Shown: one piece after another, positions 24,906 to 34,929 of the stretch
Numbering within the stretch: position 1 is the first letter of the stretch
How the letters are laid out: each line of letters opens with the position of its first letter
Source: Ornithodoros turicata
Taxonomy: Eukaryota; Arthropoda; Arachnida; Ixodida; Argasidae
Assembly: GCF_037126465.1 (NCBI RefSeq)
Contig: NW_026999323.1
Coordinates: forward strand, 62,001 to 126,000
Reading direction: 5' to 3'
Length of the DNA: 64,000 bases
The notes under the pieces: model-generated
What the model was told of the DNA's origin: nothing
The model's input: only the letters and a program-made list of their open reading frames with translations
Database searches by the model: none
Program-made: the position numbers and the translations under genes

Positions 24906-25291
24906 AGAGATAAACTGATGTTCTGAGGCTGGAACAACATAGAAGGGACAGATACAAACAAAGCCTTTGAGCCTTTCAGGCTTTGTTTGTATCTGTCACT
25001 TCTATGTTGTTCCAGCCTCAGAACATCAGTTTATCTCTTGTTCAACAGGTGCCGCTTGCGTCGATTTCCGTCGTATGAATGTGTGTATGAGTGAGCAAAA
25101 AATGTAAGAGTGAAAGGAGGGTGAGTGAGAGTGAGTGGCTGGTTTGTCGTCCCTTCAGATGACGCACCCCGAAAGTCGCTGGAGAGGCGTGCTAGCTTAG
25201 CTCAATGGGTAGAGCCCTGGACCGGCAATCCAGAAGATGTGGGTTCGATCCCTACAGCTGGCTAACCTTTTCAGTGACTTTCATCTTTCAT
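24906..25291 (+). mobile_element. Hairpin-tRNA SINE-like element, copy 1
   Basis: 386 bp flanked by a 10-bp target duplication GGGAGTGACA (24896-24905 and 25292-25301). The first 135 bp form a long hairpin: agagataaactgatgttctg pairs with cagaacatcagtttatctct, with about 60-bp arms around a short loop. A middle of about 150 bp follows (tgccgcttgcgtcgatttcc, then GAGTG-rich sequence), then a full tRNA cloverleaf (25191-25262) and a short tail ctttcatctttcat. No protein is encoded. Having the tRNA part at the 3' side rather than the 5' head is unusual for a SINE. Confidence 0.75.
25191..25262 (+). tRNA. tRNA-like cloverleaf inside the hairpin SINE (anticodon position GGC, pseudo-tRNA)
   Basis: 72 nt fold exactly: acceptor GCTAGCT/AGCTGGC, D stem GCTC/GAGC, anticodon stem CTGGA/TCCAG with loop CCGGCAA, T arm GTGGG-TTCGATC-CCTAC. 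Anticodon GGC would read Ala. The base before the anticodon is C instead of the near-universal U33, so it is probably not a working tRNA. A and B boxes are intact, so Pol III could start here. Confidence 0.55.
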
Positions 25292-25446
25292 GGGAGTGAC
25301 ACCATGCACAGAACAAGGTGAGGACTCGTGGACGGGCTCTTAAGAGCAAACTGCAAAATTTGCAAACAAGCTTGCATACTTTACCATGAAATGTGTTTTA
25401 ATTTCACCTTGATTGTATCTAACCGTTGACACAGGATTCTAAGACA

Positions 25447-26563
25447 AACAACAACAACTTTATTTCGGGATGACCGATGGGGAGTTTCATCGCCAGGGGG
25501 CGACACTCTTCCCCGTTGCTGGAGGTGAAGCGGGGAATGAAATAATGTGGCCCTTCACAATAAGGAACGAAATCTTGTGGCGTCCAGAAAGGCGAAGAGC
25601 GCCTTGAGGGCAGAGCGTTGGTGAGCTGGATGGGGCCAGGGGTCAAGCAATTTTGTGAGAGATGGGGGTGGGAGTATAGCTCGTTGAGGGATGCGGAGAG
25701 TGGGGATCGGGAAAATTGGTAATGTGGAGAATGGAGAAGAATGTGCTCGAGATCTTCAACAGCACCGCAGTGGCTGCAGGGGGGAGAGGCGACTTGTCTC
25801 AAGCGGTAGTGCCACTGTGCTGTGAAAGCCACGTCGAGGCGCATTCGATGCTGAATCTCGCCGAGAGATATGTGCTGGCATGCGGAAAGCGAGTGCTGGG
25901 TCACCTGTGCTCAGCATGGCGGGGGGTAGAATGTCAGCGGTGCGTTGGCGGGTAGCCAGAGGAGTCACGAGGCGTCGAAGTATGGATCGCCGATCTTCTC
26001 TCAACAGCGTAATACGCGTCCGTCCCCGAGACGAGAGAGCTGCTTCCGCGGCGCTGTCAGCTTGTTCATTGCCTTCGACACCGCAATGGGCTGGAACCCA
26101 TTGGAGAAGGACACTGTGCCCTGCATCGTAGACAAGTTTGTAAGACGTTAGCACATCCATAACCACTGGTGCGGAAGAGCCTCGTATGCCAGAATTTTCA
26201 GTTGCTTGCAGCGCAGAGGTTGAGTCAGTAAAGGCTACCCAATTCCGTGGGGTGAAGGGAACGATGTACTGCAGAAAGAAAAGTATGGCGTAGAGTTCCG
26301 CAGCTATGAATGAGGTATAATGCCAAAGGCGACGTCCTTCAACTACGTCGTAGGGCCCGTAGAAAACTCGAGTTCTCCAAGGGCATGTCCAGCAAGAGTT
26401 TTCTACAGGCCCTACGACGGTTCCTCTCATGGAGAGAGGACTATGCCGCATTGTGCATTCTTGGTTCGAGTATCGCGAGACATGGTCGCAAATAAATGAT
26501 GCTACGATGGAATGCTTGAGTAACTGCCTTTAAGCGTAGCTCCACGACGAAAGATTGCACATA
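25447..26563 (-). pseudogene. 5'-truncated I/R1-type LINE: RNase H and C-terminal zinc-binding region
   Basis: On the minus strand the first frame (26451 to 25756) carries an RNase H domain: HYTSFIAAELYAI (Glu motif), FTDSTSALQA (Asp motif) and LQWVPAHCGVEGNEQAD (His and final Asp motifs). A frame change then leads into 25904 to 25419, with MRLDVAFTAQWHYRLR and CSHCGAVEDLEH, the C-x2-C and following His of the zf-RVT region. The 3' end is (GTT)n like the copy at 18692. An 11-bp target duplication ATTCTAAGACA / ATCCTAAGACA (25436-25446 and 26564-26574, one mismatch) bounds it. RT and endonuclease are missing by 5' truncation. Confidence 0.88.
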
Positions 26564-26674
26564 AATCCTAAGACAACTATAATATAGCCGTTGACTGTCA
26601 GCATGGTTACCGGAACACGTTTTTCTCTCTGAACTTCTTCGTCAGAACACACATGACATACATCGGGGACATTT

Positions 26675-27258
26675 TACGAGCTGCTGAGTACCGAACGATC
26701 CATAGACACTGTGTCTGTCGCATAATCTCTTCCTCCGTTTCTGATGCTTGCCTTTCGCCGTATTTCGTGTGATTTCGACGGGCAGATATACCACGTCGTT
26801 GCTGTCCAAATCAAAACCATCCATCCACATGGTCCCGCGGCGTCTGTCATCCTCGTCGTTCACAGTTGGCTCAGAGAATTGGATAGCTATGACGTAAGCC
26901 CATTTCAAAGCCAATTATCCAGCAGTCACGCCCCCTGCTATTTTTGTCCGATAACTCCTCCCCAGTTGTATTGAATACAGTTAGAGGTCGATGTGTGTAC
27001 TCGATAGTGAAGGATCATGAGAAAGTTGTCCTGCCGAGTGCTCGCTATTCACGGAAATCATCATGGTCCCTTTAAGTTCGTTAATTTGCTCATCACTTTC
27101 TCGCTTACCTGGTAGTGGCCTGGTACTACAGTGGCTTGTGGTTCCTATAGGAGTCGTGGCCACGCCGACACCACTGATTCAAACTGCCACCGCAAGGCAC
27201 GAGTTCCTAGATGGTGGTGGTAAAAGGGCTCGCCGTTGTCGGACTCACATGATCGCGT
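26675..27258 (+). repeat. Direct duplication unit 1 (LINE thumb fragment plus unknown sequence)
   Basis: Closely matches 29082-29650 from gctgctgagtaccgaacgat to tcggactcacatg. The right part (about 27070-27205) is a piece of the Tx1-type LINE thumb: VATPTPLIQTATARH matches VATPPPLIRTAITRH in copy B. The left part (26675-27060) belongs to an unidentified repeat that ends at tggtccctttaa. Confidence 0.75.
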
Positions 27259-27479
27259 TCCTAGGCAGAATGATGTTAGCCAGAATATTTCACAGAATTG
27301 TGTCACCGGCACCAGTTAACTCAGGCGTCGCCGTCATCGCGTTCCGCTATGGGAGCAGCAGTGACTATGAACGCATCCGTCACACCAGCAAAGTTGAATG
27401 ACTGGCGTTGATGATAGCAGTCGCCGGACCCGAATTTCGCGTTAGCGGTGATCGCCGCGGTAACAATACACAGACTTTA
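27259..27479. other. No gene recognised
   Basis: Spacer between the duplication unit and the next LINE piece. Confidence 0.35.
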
Positions 27480-28314
27480 CCGTGTTTTCTGTTTTTCGTA
27501 ATGTTAGTGTCTGTTCAAAGGGGACTACCTCCATAGGTAGCTCTCCTACTTGATGACAATACACACTTTTCTGGTTTCCTGCTCTTCGTTTTAGGGCGAG
27601 AGCAGTACTATTTTTGAAATGTGATGTGGGCAAGCTTTCGCTTGTCCCATCCTACAGTTGGCAATACGACTTTTCTGTTTTCTTTGAACGCGCGGCCGAT
27701 AACAAGGTCGTCGGGGCAGTACCGCTTGCGGTGCTGTTCCGGGAAGATCTTTTCTTGATTTTTCTGTTAGGACCCGACATTCGTTTTTTTTTTTTTTTCT
27801 GAGCTGACACACACTCGCTCGCGCTCAGACTGCGTGGCTCCCCACCTGAAGGCATACGTCGTGGCAATGCGCAGCCTGCGAGCTTCTTTCCCTGATGATG
27901 ATATAACATCATGGCCTGTGCGGCGCCTTTATATGGCACTTCTTGCGCTTAATCGGCCACCCCCGAACTCGACGCGTATTCAGCGCCACATAGCGTGGCG
28001 TACGACCACTGCTGGCTGGCTGGACGCCCGTCGGGCCAGTCTTCAGTGGCGCTTAGCGCATGACGTTTTGCCGCTGCGTGAGCGTTTTTCCCGTTTTGGT
28101 ATAACGTCACCCGGCTGTCCTTTCTGCGAGTACAGGGAGTCAGCACATGCTTTCAGTTTATGTTTCTTGCCGGGTGCCCTGTGGCATCGTGTAGCAGGCC
28201 TCTATAGCCTGACGGATGTTGAGTGGAGCACAGTTCGTGGTCTGTACCCCCTCCCTGTCTCGCAGCGGGATAGGCGGCATTTTGTGCTCTCGGTAGCCGA
28301 AATCAATTACCAAG

Positions 28315-28658
28315 AGAGAAACTGATGTTCTGAGGCTGGAACAACATAGAAGGAACAGATACAAACAAAGCCTCAAATTGCCTAAGAAATCAATTTCTCT
28401 CTTGTTCAACAGGTGCCGCTGGCGTCGATTTCCGTCGTATGAATGTGTGTATGAGTGAGCAAAAAAATGTAAGAGTGAAAGGAGGGTGAGTGCGAGTGAG
28501 TGGCTGGATTGTCGTCCCTTCAGATGACGCACCCCGAAAGTCGCTGGAGAGGCGTGTTAGCGTAGCTCAATTGGTAGAGCCCTGGACCGGTAATCTAGAA
28601 GATGTGGGTTCGATCCCTACAGCTAGCTAACCTTTTCAGTGACTTTCATCTTTCATCG
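28315..28658 (+). mobile_element. Hairpin-tRNA SINE-like element, copy 2, inserted in LINE copy C
   Basis: 344 bp bounded by a 12-bp target duplication TCAATTACCAAG (28303-28314 and 28659-28670) inside the LINE reading frame, proving it is mobile. Same body, tRNA cloverleaf and tail as 24906-25291. The 5' hairpin arms are shorter here: agagaaactgat against atcaatttctct. Confidence 0.85.
28556..28627 (+). tRNA. tRNA-like cloverleaf in hairpin SINE copy 2 (anticodon position GGT, pseudo-tRNA)
   Basis: Same 72-nt fold as 25191-25262 with the anticodon loop changed to CCGGTAA (GGT, would read Thr) and one acceptor mismatch (GTTAGCG/AGCTAGC). C again precedes the anticodon. The change of anticodon between copies shows the anticodon is not under selection. 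Confidence 0.5.
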
Positions 28659-29081
28659 TCAATTACCAAGTGTGGATTTCACGCTATCGACGAGTGCACG
28701 CGCAGCAGAGCCGAAGTGTACAGGAGATGATTCTGCTATTTAACGCCGGTATTCGCAAAGTTCTTTGCAGGGAGCGTGCGGTGCTTGGAGCAGTTGAGTT
28801 TTACCGTCGCTGGATGACCTCTGACACCCTCTTCAGGGTGGACAATGGCAAGTTCCATGATAACCTATGAGTGTCCACATCCTCGTGTTCTTCTCCCACT
28901 TGCAGCTTTCCAGTGTCATGGACTGTTGCATGGCGAAACGGACACGTATAGCAATCTCTAAACAGCCTTAGTCGCTGGGCGAGAGTTGGTATTCAGAATG
29001 TTGTTCGAGTCTGTTTGAGATGCTACAGGAAGCCTGCCCCTGTGGCCGGCCTTCCATTTGATGCCAATACACTCTCTTTCC

Positions 29082-29650
29082 CGAGCTGCTGAGTACCGAA
29101 CGATCCATAGACGCTGTGTGTCGCGTAATCTCTTCCTCCGTTTCTGATAATTGCCTTTCGCCGTATGTCGAGTGATTTCCACGGCAGATATACCACGTCG
29201 TTGTTGTCCAAACCAAAACCATGCACCCACATGGTCCCGCGGCGTCTGTCCTCCTCGTCGTTCACAGTTGAGTGAGAGGATTAGATGGCTATGACGTAAG
29301 CCCATTTCAAAGGCAATTATCCAGCAGTCACGCCCCCTGCTATTTTTGTCCGATAACTCCGCCCCAGTTGTACTGAATACAGTTAGAGGTCGATGTGTCT
29401 ACTCGATAGTCAAGGATGATGAGAAGGTTGTCCTGCGGAGGACTCGCTATTCACGGGAATCATCATGGTCCCTTTAAGTTCGTTGATTTGCCCATCACTT
29501 TCCCGCTTACCTGGTAGTGGCCTGGTGCTACAGTGGCTTGTGGTTCCTAGGAGTCGTTGCCATGACGACACCACTGATTCAAACTGCCACCGCGAGGCAC
29601 GCGTTCCTAGACGGTGGTGGTAAAAGGACTGTCGGACTCACATGGTCGCG
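29082..29650 (+). repeat. Direct duplication unit 2
   Basis: Second copy of 26675-27258, with scattered substitutions and short indels (ggttcctaggag against ggttcctataggag; tcgtcggactc shortened). It includes the same LINE thumb piece at about 29475-29600. About 2.4 kb separates the units. Confidence 0.75.
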
Positions 29651-30626
29651 ACATTTTCGCAACACGCGATAGATCATAGGAGTCCAATGTCGAAATGGCA
29701 GCCACCAATTTATGAAGCAGGGAAGCACACTTTGCTGCAATTGAAACGATTAGACAAGAGCAGAGAGTACAGCGGAAGCTCAGTCGCTGAATTATACAGA
29801 GATCTGAGGGGGAAAGAAATAGAGAAATATCCATCTACAATAACAGCGGAAGCTTGGAAAAGAATTCTTAGTTACATTCCTGTGGAAAATGGCGCATGTG
29901 ATCATACCAGTGAGGGACAAGTTTTATCTGTGGGGTAAAAGCAGCTGAAGGAACTGCGAGATTTGCGGTCAAATAGAAACGGTGAGGCACGCCGTTTTCG
30001 AGTGTAATGTATACCGGTGTACCTGTGGTCCTGTTTTAAGAAATATTTTGGATTAAGTAACTTGACATTTGAAGAAGATGTTGGAATACATGTTGGGAAA
30101 GTAACAAAAAGACAACAGAAATTTTACATGTTCGTAGCAGTCGAAACCGCATATCAAGCTTGGGTAAACAGGTGTAGAGTGGTGCATGGTGGTGACTGCT
30201 GGGGTAAAGAACGAATGAGAAATGTAATCAGTTACTACGTACGAACTTGGCTTGCGAGGGAGCGGCTAAGGTTAGGAGCAGAAAACTTCTCGAAACAGTA
30301 GCAGTGTAAAGGGTTCAGAGTAGTGGAGGGTATTATTAAATTTAAATTGGCAGATTAGTTAAATCAATTTAGAATATACTAACGCCGCAACACAAGGAGG
30401 AGATCTATCGGAATTTTGGGGTGAGTTAACTGTAAAGCATATTGGAGTATTATTGGGGTATTATTATTGGAGTATTATTGGGGAGTTAAAGGAGTATTGA
30501 CGCTCTTCTGAAGCACACGATACAGCGTTACACTCAAGTACAAAAGCAATGGTGCAGAGTTTTAGAACTGGCCTCAGTTGTTGACTTGGTTGGGGAAAAT
30601 AAAGCAAATCAGTAAATAAAGGATAT
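29651..30626 (+). pseudogene. Tx1-type LINE C-terminus of a second family (copy D) with 3' UTR
   Basis: Frame 29642-29938 reads IYEAGKHTLLQLKRLDKSRE, the region before the zf-RVT domain. After a frame change, 30017-30301 reads VETAYQAWVNRCRVVHGGD and ends in a stop. Around 29945-30010 a degenerate C..C...ETVRHAVFECN segment can be read, the usual zf-RVT shape. The 3' UTR runs to about 30626, ending aaatcagtaaataaagg. Sequence differs from copies A-C and E, so it is another family in the same clade. Confidence 0.65.
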
Positions 30627-30712
30627 TGGGAGTGGTAGGCTCAAAGATAAGGAAGATAAGATGGGCTCACTAATTTTGTGACTCATCTAATCAGTCAACA
30701 ATACAACTGGAT
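30627..30712. repeat. 85-bp repeat shared with 21790-21876
   Basis: Near-identical to 21790-21876, including gctcactaattttgtgactc. It lies exactly between the 3' end of LINE copy D and the next LINE piece. Confidence 0.55.
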
Positions 30713-33292
30713 TAACTGTTGTATTAGTATCTGTTTCTTTGCAAACACGTGGTGCTTGCGATCTCAATGAAGGCTTCTGAGGGACCTCAGGCGGTTGCTG
30801 TTTTGTGGCCTATTTTTGAAGCGTGGTGTGGGCAAGCTAACACTTGTCCCATCGTACAGTTGGCTATACAAACTGGATTAACAGTGGTCATGCCCCCGCT
30901 CTGCTGGCGTCATTCGATCAGTGCAAGGCATTTGATCGTGCGCGACACGCATACCTGTTCTTTCGGCTAAGGTCATATGGGTTCGCCGTTGCTTGGGTCA
31001 GGTATGTGGAAACGTTGTATAGGGGCGCTAGAAGCGTTGTCTCTGTCGGTGGCGGACTGCCGTCCCCCTTTGACGTAACTTGTGGGGTCCGTCAAGGGTG
31101 TCCTCTCTCTCCCGCCTTGTACGCCATTGCCATCGACCCTCTACTCGAGAGACTGTGCTCGCTTCCTGTTACATTGCCACTGCCCAATGGATGCCCCCAC
31201 CTGTCTTTGCGTTCGCGGACGACATCTCTCTGATCCTTTCTCGCGAGTGTTCCCTAGGGACTGTTTTGAAGGCCTTTGGGGATTACGGAGCCATTTCAGG
31301 GGCAACACTGAATAGATCAAAAAGTGCAGCACTGTTTCTGAACCTCCAGCCTTCCTGCGGTGCTCCTTTCTGTGTTCCAGTGAGGCCAGAAGCCAAAATT
31401 CTTGGTGTTAGTTTTGATTGCACTGGCATATCTACCGTAAATTGTCCACGAGTGTTTAATCGTTGCAGTGCTGTCCTGCGGCAGCTTAAGTTTGTTGATT
31501 TACCCATCACTTTTCGCGCTCATCTGCTAGTGGCCTGGTACTACAGTCGCTTGTGGTTTCTGGGAGTTGTTGCCACGCCGCCACCACTAATTCGAACTGC
31601 CATCACTAGGCACGCGTTCCGTTTCCTCTGGGGCGGCTCAGTGGAGTGGGTCGCGAAGTCCCGCTTGCACCGTACACGTGACCAGGGCGGCTTAGCCTTG
31701 CTAGTGGTGCTCGACAAGTGCCTTGCACCTCAGTCGCGCGTTTATTTCGAGGCATTGCACACTCCCCAACACCCAGCGTGCGCATTAGTGCAGTATACTC
31801 CCTGGGATGTGCTACCAGGTGGTTCGTTGAGAGCCTTAGGTCCGGGCCTAGGTCCGAAGTCCGGCCTCATCACTACAGTGCCTGTGTTGATGTTGTACGG
31901 CGTTTGCGACTCCAGCTTCCGGATGCTGACATCCAGTGATGGGCTGTCAGCGATCTTCATACAGCTATCCGGGAGTTGGAGTCTCGTCCCCCAGTTCCTT
32001 CGGTGCCGACGAAGCTGTCTTTGCGTCGAATCACCGCGGGCTGGCTAGACGCCCGCCGTGCCAGTCTTCAATGGAAGTTGGCCCACGCTGTCCTCTTCGT
32101 GAGCGACTACACCGTTTTCACATCTCTCGCTCTGACGGTTGCCCGTCTTGCGGGATGTGTGAAACAGCAGAGCGCTTTTTCAGGCGTTGTCATGTTACTC
32201 TTTTGCTGTGGCGTAGAGTAACCCAGATATTTGAGCTGTCGACTGTCGCCCGGGCCACCGTACAGTTCATGGAACCGTTGCCTGTTCCGCGCGTTCAGCG
32301 TGAACAATTGGGTTTATTAATTACCGAGATCAACTTTCAAATCTGGATCCGTCGTTGCCGGCTGGCTTTCGGTCAGACATGTACAAGATACTCAAAATTG
32401 TATTTAGGATAAGATAATAAATACTGACGTTATAATGTAATTAAGATAGAGTACACGTGAAAACTAAAATAATTAAGGTAGAGTACGAAATACTTCAAAA
32501 GTATTTGAAATACAATTAAGATACTATTTAACCTTGAACGCAGAAAGTCACCGGTCACTGGCCAATGCGGCAAGTCGCCGCTATGTGATATGAATCACCT
32601 AAACCCCGGCTACTACGCAAGCCGTCCATGTGTGGTAGGAGTCATCTTAACTCAAGTCCCAAAAAGATGACAAAGAGATACCACGTAACTCCACTAAGTA
32701 TATGTAACCTAGAACAAAGCAAACTTCTAGCAGGACCTTGCTGTGCGAGGTCAGAATTTGGCGTCACCACGTCAGGGCACACATACGTAATAGAACCCTT
32801 ACTCGCCAAGGATTAGTACACACGGGGCAAGATCTCTAAATGGAGACTTCCACGAAGGGCCAATATCCGGGTCAAGTCTGAAGGACTCAGGAAATTTCCA
32901 CTGAACAAGCAGAATATGGAAAAACGAGACACAGAAAGTTTGAGAGGGAGATCCAAAATATGTAACTAGAGTATTGAGTAGAAAATACCATAAAATGTAT
33001 TTTAAATGGAGTACAAATACACAAAACAAAAAGTATTGAGTAGAGTGCCAAAATACCGCAAATTGTATTTAAAATACAGTATTTTAAATACAATACTCCA
33101 AATACGTACAAGTCTGCTTTCGGTGGCCCAGAGTTCGGAGACGCAGCTATATTTCAGGCTGTCAGGGCAGGGCTTCGTAGCCACATTGTCCGTGAGGAAG
33201 CACTGTATGGTCTTGTGGAGTGCTCTTGCCGCTGGCTGATATCTACTCGTCTTCTCCGACACGTTCAGGGTGAGTGGCATATCATGTTCTAG
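30713..33292 (+). pseudogene. L1/Tx1-type LINE (copy B): leader, RT palm, thumb and C-terminus, split by a hAT insertion
   Basis: 30760-30880 resembles the LINE leader. It joins LLASFDQCKAFDRARHAYL (RT motif A, D..KAFD, catalytic Asp), CGVRQGCPLSPALYAIAI (motif B), then in the next frame FADDISLILS (motif C) and SKSAALFLNLQPSC, followed by the thumb VATPPPLIRTAITRHAF and FLWGGSVEWVAKSRL. The C-terminal region (TAGWLDARRASLQWKL, CPSCGMCETAERF) reaches WIRRCRLAFG, where the element at 32374-33116 is inserted, and resumes to a stop at 33290-33292. N-terminal endonuclease is missing and at least three frame changes are present. Confidence 0.85.
32374..33116. mobile_element. hAT-like non-autonomous element with 8-bp target duplication, nested in LINE copy B
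   Basis: Ends CAGACATGTACAAGATACT and, reverse complemented, CAGACTTGTACGTATTTGG. Target duplication CTTTCGGT at 32366-32373 and 33117-33124. Both ends are filled with GTATTT/AAATAC words able to pair with each other. The 743-bp body has no transposase. Removing it and one duplication restores the LINE reading frame, so the LINE was already in place when this element inserted. Confidence 0.9.
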
Positions 33293-33414
33293 CAGGCTCG
33301 TAGAACTGTACTGCACCCCGCAGCGACACCTCAGTGTTTGGATTGTTCGCTTGGTATGGTCAGTACGAAAAGCAAACACTCCTAGAGAGTGTTGTTATCT
33401 AGCTTGTGGGACTG

Positions 33415-34680
33415 TAACGTAAAGTTAGTGTCTGTCGAAAGGGGACTATCTTCATACGTAGGTCTGCTGCTTGATGACAATACATGCTCTCCTGCTTGAT
33501 GACAATACAACGGTAGGAAGACGACGAGGTGGCAAGACGGGCACTGCTCTTCGTCTTAGGGCGACGACAGTACTGTTTTTCAAATGTGATGGGAGCAAGC
33601 TTTCATTTGTCCCATATCCTACAGCTGGCAATATCAAGACACGCACCGTTGCTGCTCTGTTAGGCGTAGTGGAATTATTTCCTTTAATTTTTTTTTTCAC
33701 GTTCGTTCCTCGTAACTGCAACTGTTTCATTGAATAACTGGGTGCGAAGCCGTGCCTCCCGTTTGAGACAACGAGCTATGATAAAATGTGCAACAACAAA
33801 TGTGTGCTGATGTTCAAAGTGCGAGCACCGCAGCGTTACTTTGGAAAAGATGTGCTGGATGAGTGTAAAGTTGCCGCGCCTCGTAAATTTCGTGGTGGGC
33901 AGAATAAAAGGTATGGTTATTATGAGGTGGTAATGAATGATTTGGAAGCAGTGAGGTTGCTTATGGAGGAGGGATCGGTTGTGATTGGGGGGAGTAAAGT
34001 TGATGTCTTTGAATTGGGAGTAAAGATGAAGAGGGTCACGGTGTTCAGGTACCCGATTGGTGATCCTCACACAGACTTAGAGAAGGAACTGAGGCGATAC
34101 AGAGTTGTAATGGGTACGGGATTCCTTCTCATGGAGCTTAGAGGGGAACTATCCAGCTTTTTGACGGTGAGAGGGACACGCGTTGAATGTCTGTACCACG
34201 GGGTTACACGAAGGTGTGCTGAGTGTGACTGTAAGACCCTTAGATGACAGTGGTATCTCTCCTTCTATGAAGGAGAATGTGGGAAGTGTAAGGTAGAAAA
34301 GAAGAAGAAACGGAACGTCCCAACCGACGTTAAAGTTTTGGTGTGGGGAGGAGCTTCTGATCCTGCTCACACTCCGTGGATTTCCGACGAGAATTTTCCT
34401 TGTTTTGGAAACACGGACATGGAAGGGAACAACGGTGTCGCTGAGGGTGTGGAAAATTCGGCGGATGCGGATGGTGGCGACGAAAATTCCGTAGAAATGT
34501 GGGAGAATAATTCGGGAAAAGCAGATAAGAAAATGAGCGGGCACTTGAGGAAGAAAGTGCAGTCTTTCATCAGGTTCATCATGAGGACAAGCAGGATGCT
34601 GAAGATGACGAAAGCCAGGTTAGAGGAGGAGCCGGAGGCAGTATGTGGAAGGGAGTAGTAGGGTGGACATCAAGAAAGTT
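33415..34680 (+). pseudogene. L1/Tx1-type LINE leader and ORF1 (copy E)
   Basis: Leader 33415-33780 matches copy C's leader. ORF1 follows: frame 33786-34247 has VTVFRYPIGDPHTDLEKEL, an RRM-like segment, and TRVECLYHGVTRRCAECDCK, which fits the 'v.Y.GQ.r.C..C' zinc-knuckle start of Tx1-type ORF1 proteins. A stop after KTLR breaks the knuckle; the next frame (34338-34658) is acidic and Lys-rich. RNA-binding ORF1 function is inferred from family. ORF2 does not follow; sequence changes to AT-rich DNA near 34690. Confidence 0.68.
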
Positions 34681-34929
34681 TGAGGTACTCAAAAGTCGCT
34701 CTAGTGATGAATATGTCGGTAGTTCCGGAAGCAATTGTGTAGTGCTTCTAAAAATAATAGAAATAAACCGACACAGAATTTCATAAAAATGTAATTCTCT
34801 GTCGCTTTATTTTCCCACCTATCATGTAAAGCCGTCGAGCATATGAGGTAAGTAATTAAATAAATAGATAAAATAAATATAAAAAAAGTGCAGAGCGTGT
34901 GGGTGACAGTAGTGACAGGAATGATAGAG

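Larger units (their letters stand above)
27480..28868 (+). pseudogene. L1/Tx1-type LINE remnant (copy C): 5' leader fused to C-terminal zf-RVT region
   Basis: 27480-27790 matches the leader upstream of the ORF1 copy at 33415 (ggactac...catacgtaggt-like and ttcaaatgtgatg...gcaagctt blocks). After a T run (27784-27800) it jumps straight into the LINE C-terminus: TAGWLDARRASLQWRLAHDV and CPFCEYRESAHAF, a zf-RVT Cys pair. That frame is interrupted by the hairpin-tRNA element (28315-28658) and resumes as VWISRYRRVHAQQ to stop 28867-28869. ORF1, endonuclease and RT are missing: a large internal deletion or template jump. Confidence 0.78.

Noticed and set aside
25191..28627. Functional tRNA-Ala and tRNA-Thr genes
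   Set aside because: Both are embedded in a mobile element with target duplications, U33 is C, and the anticodon varies between copies.
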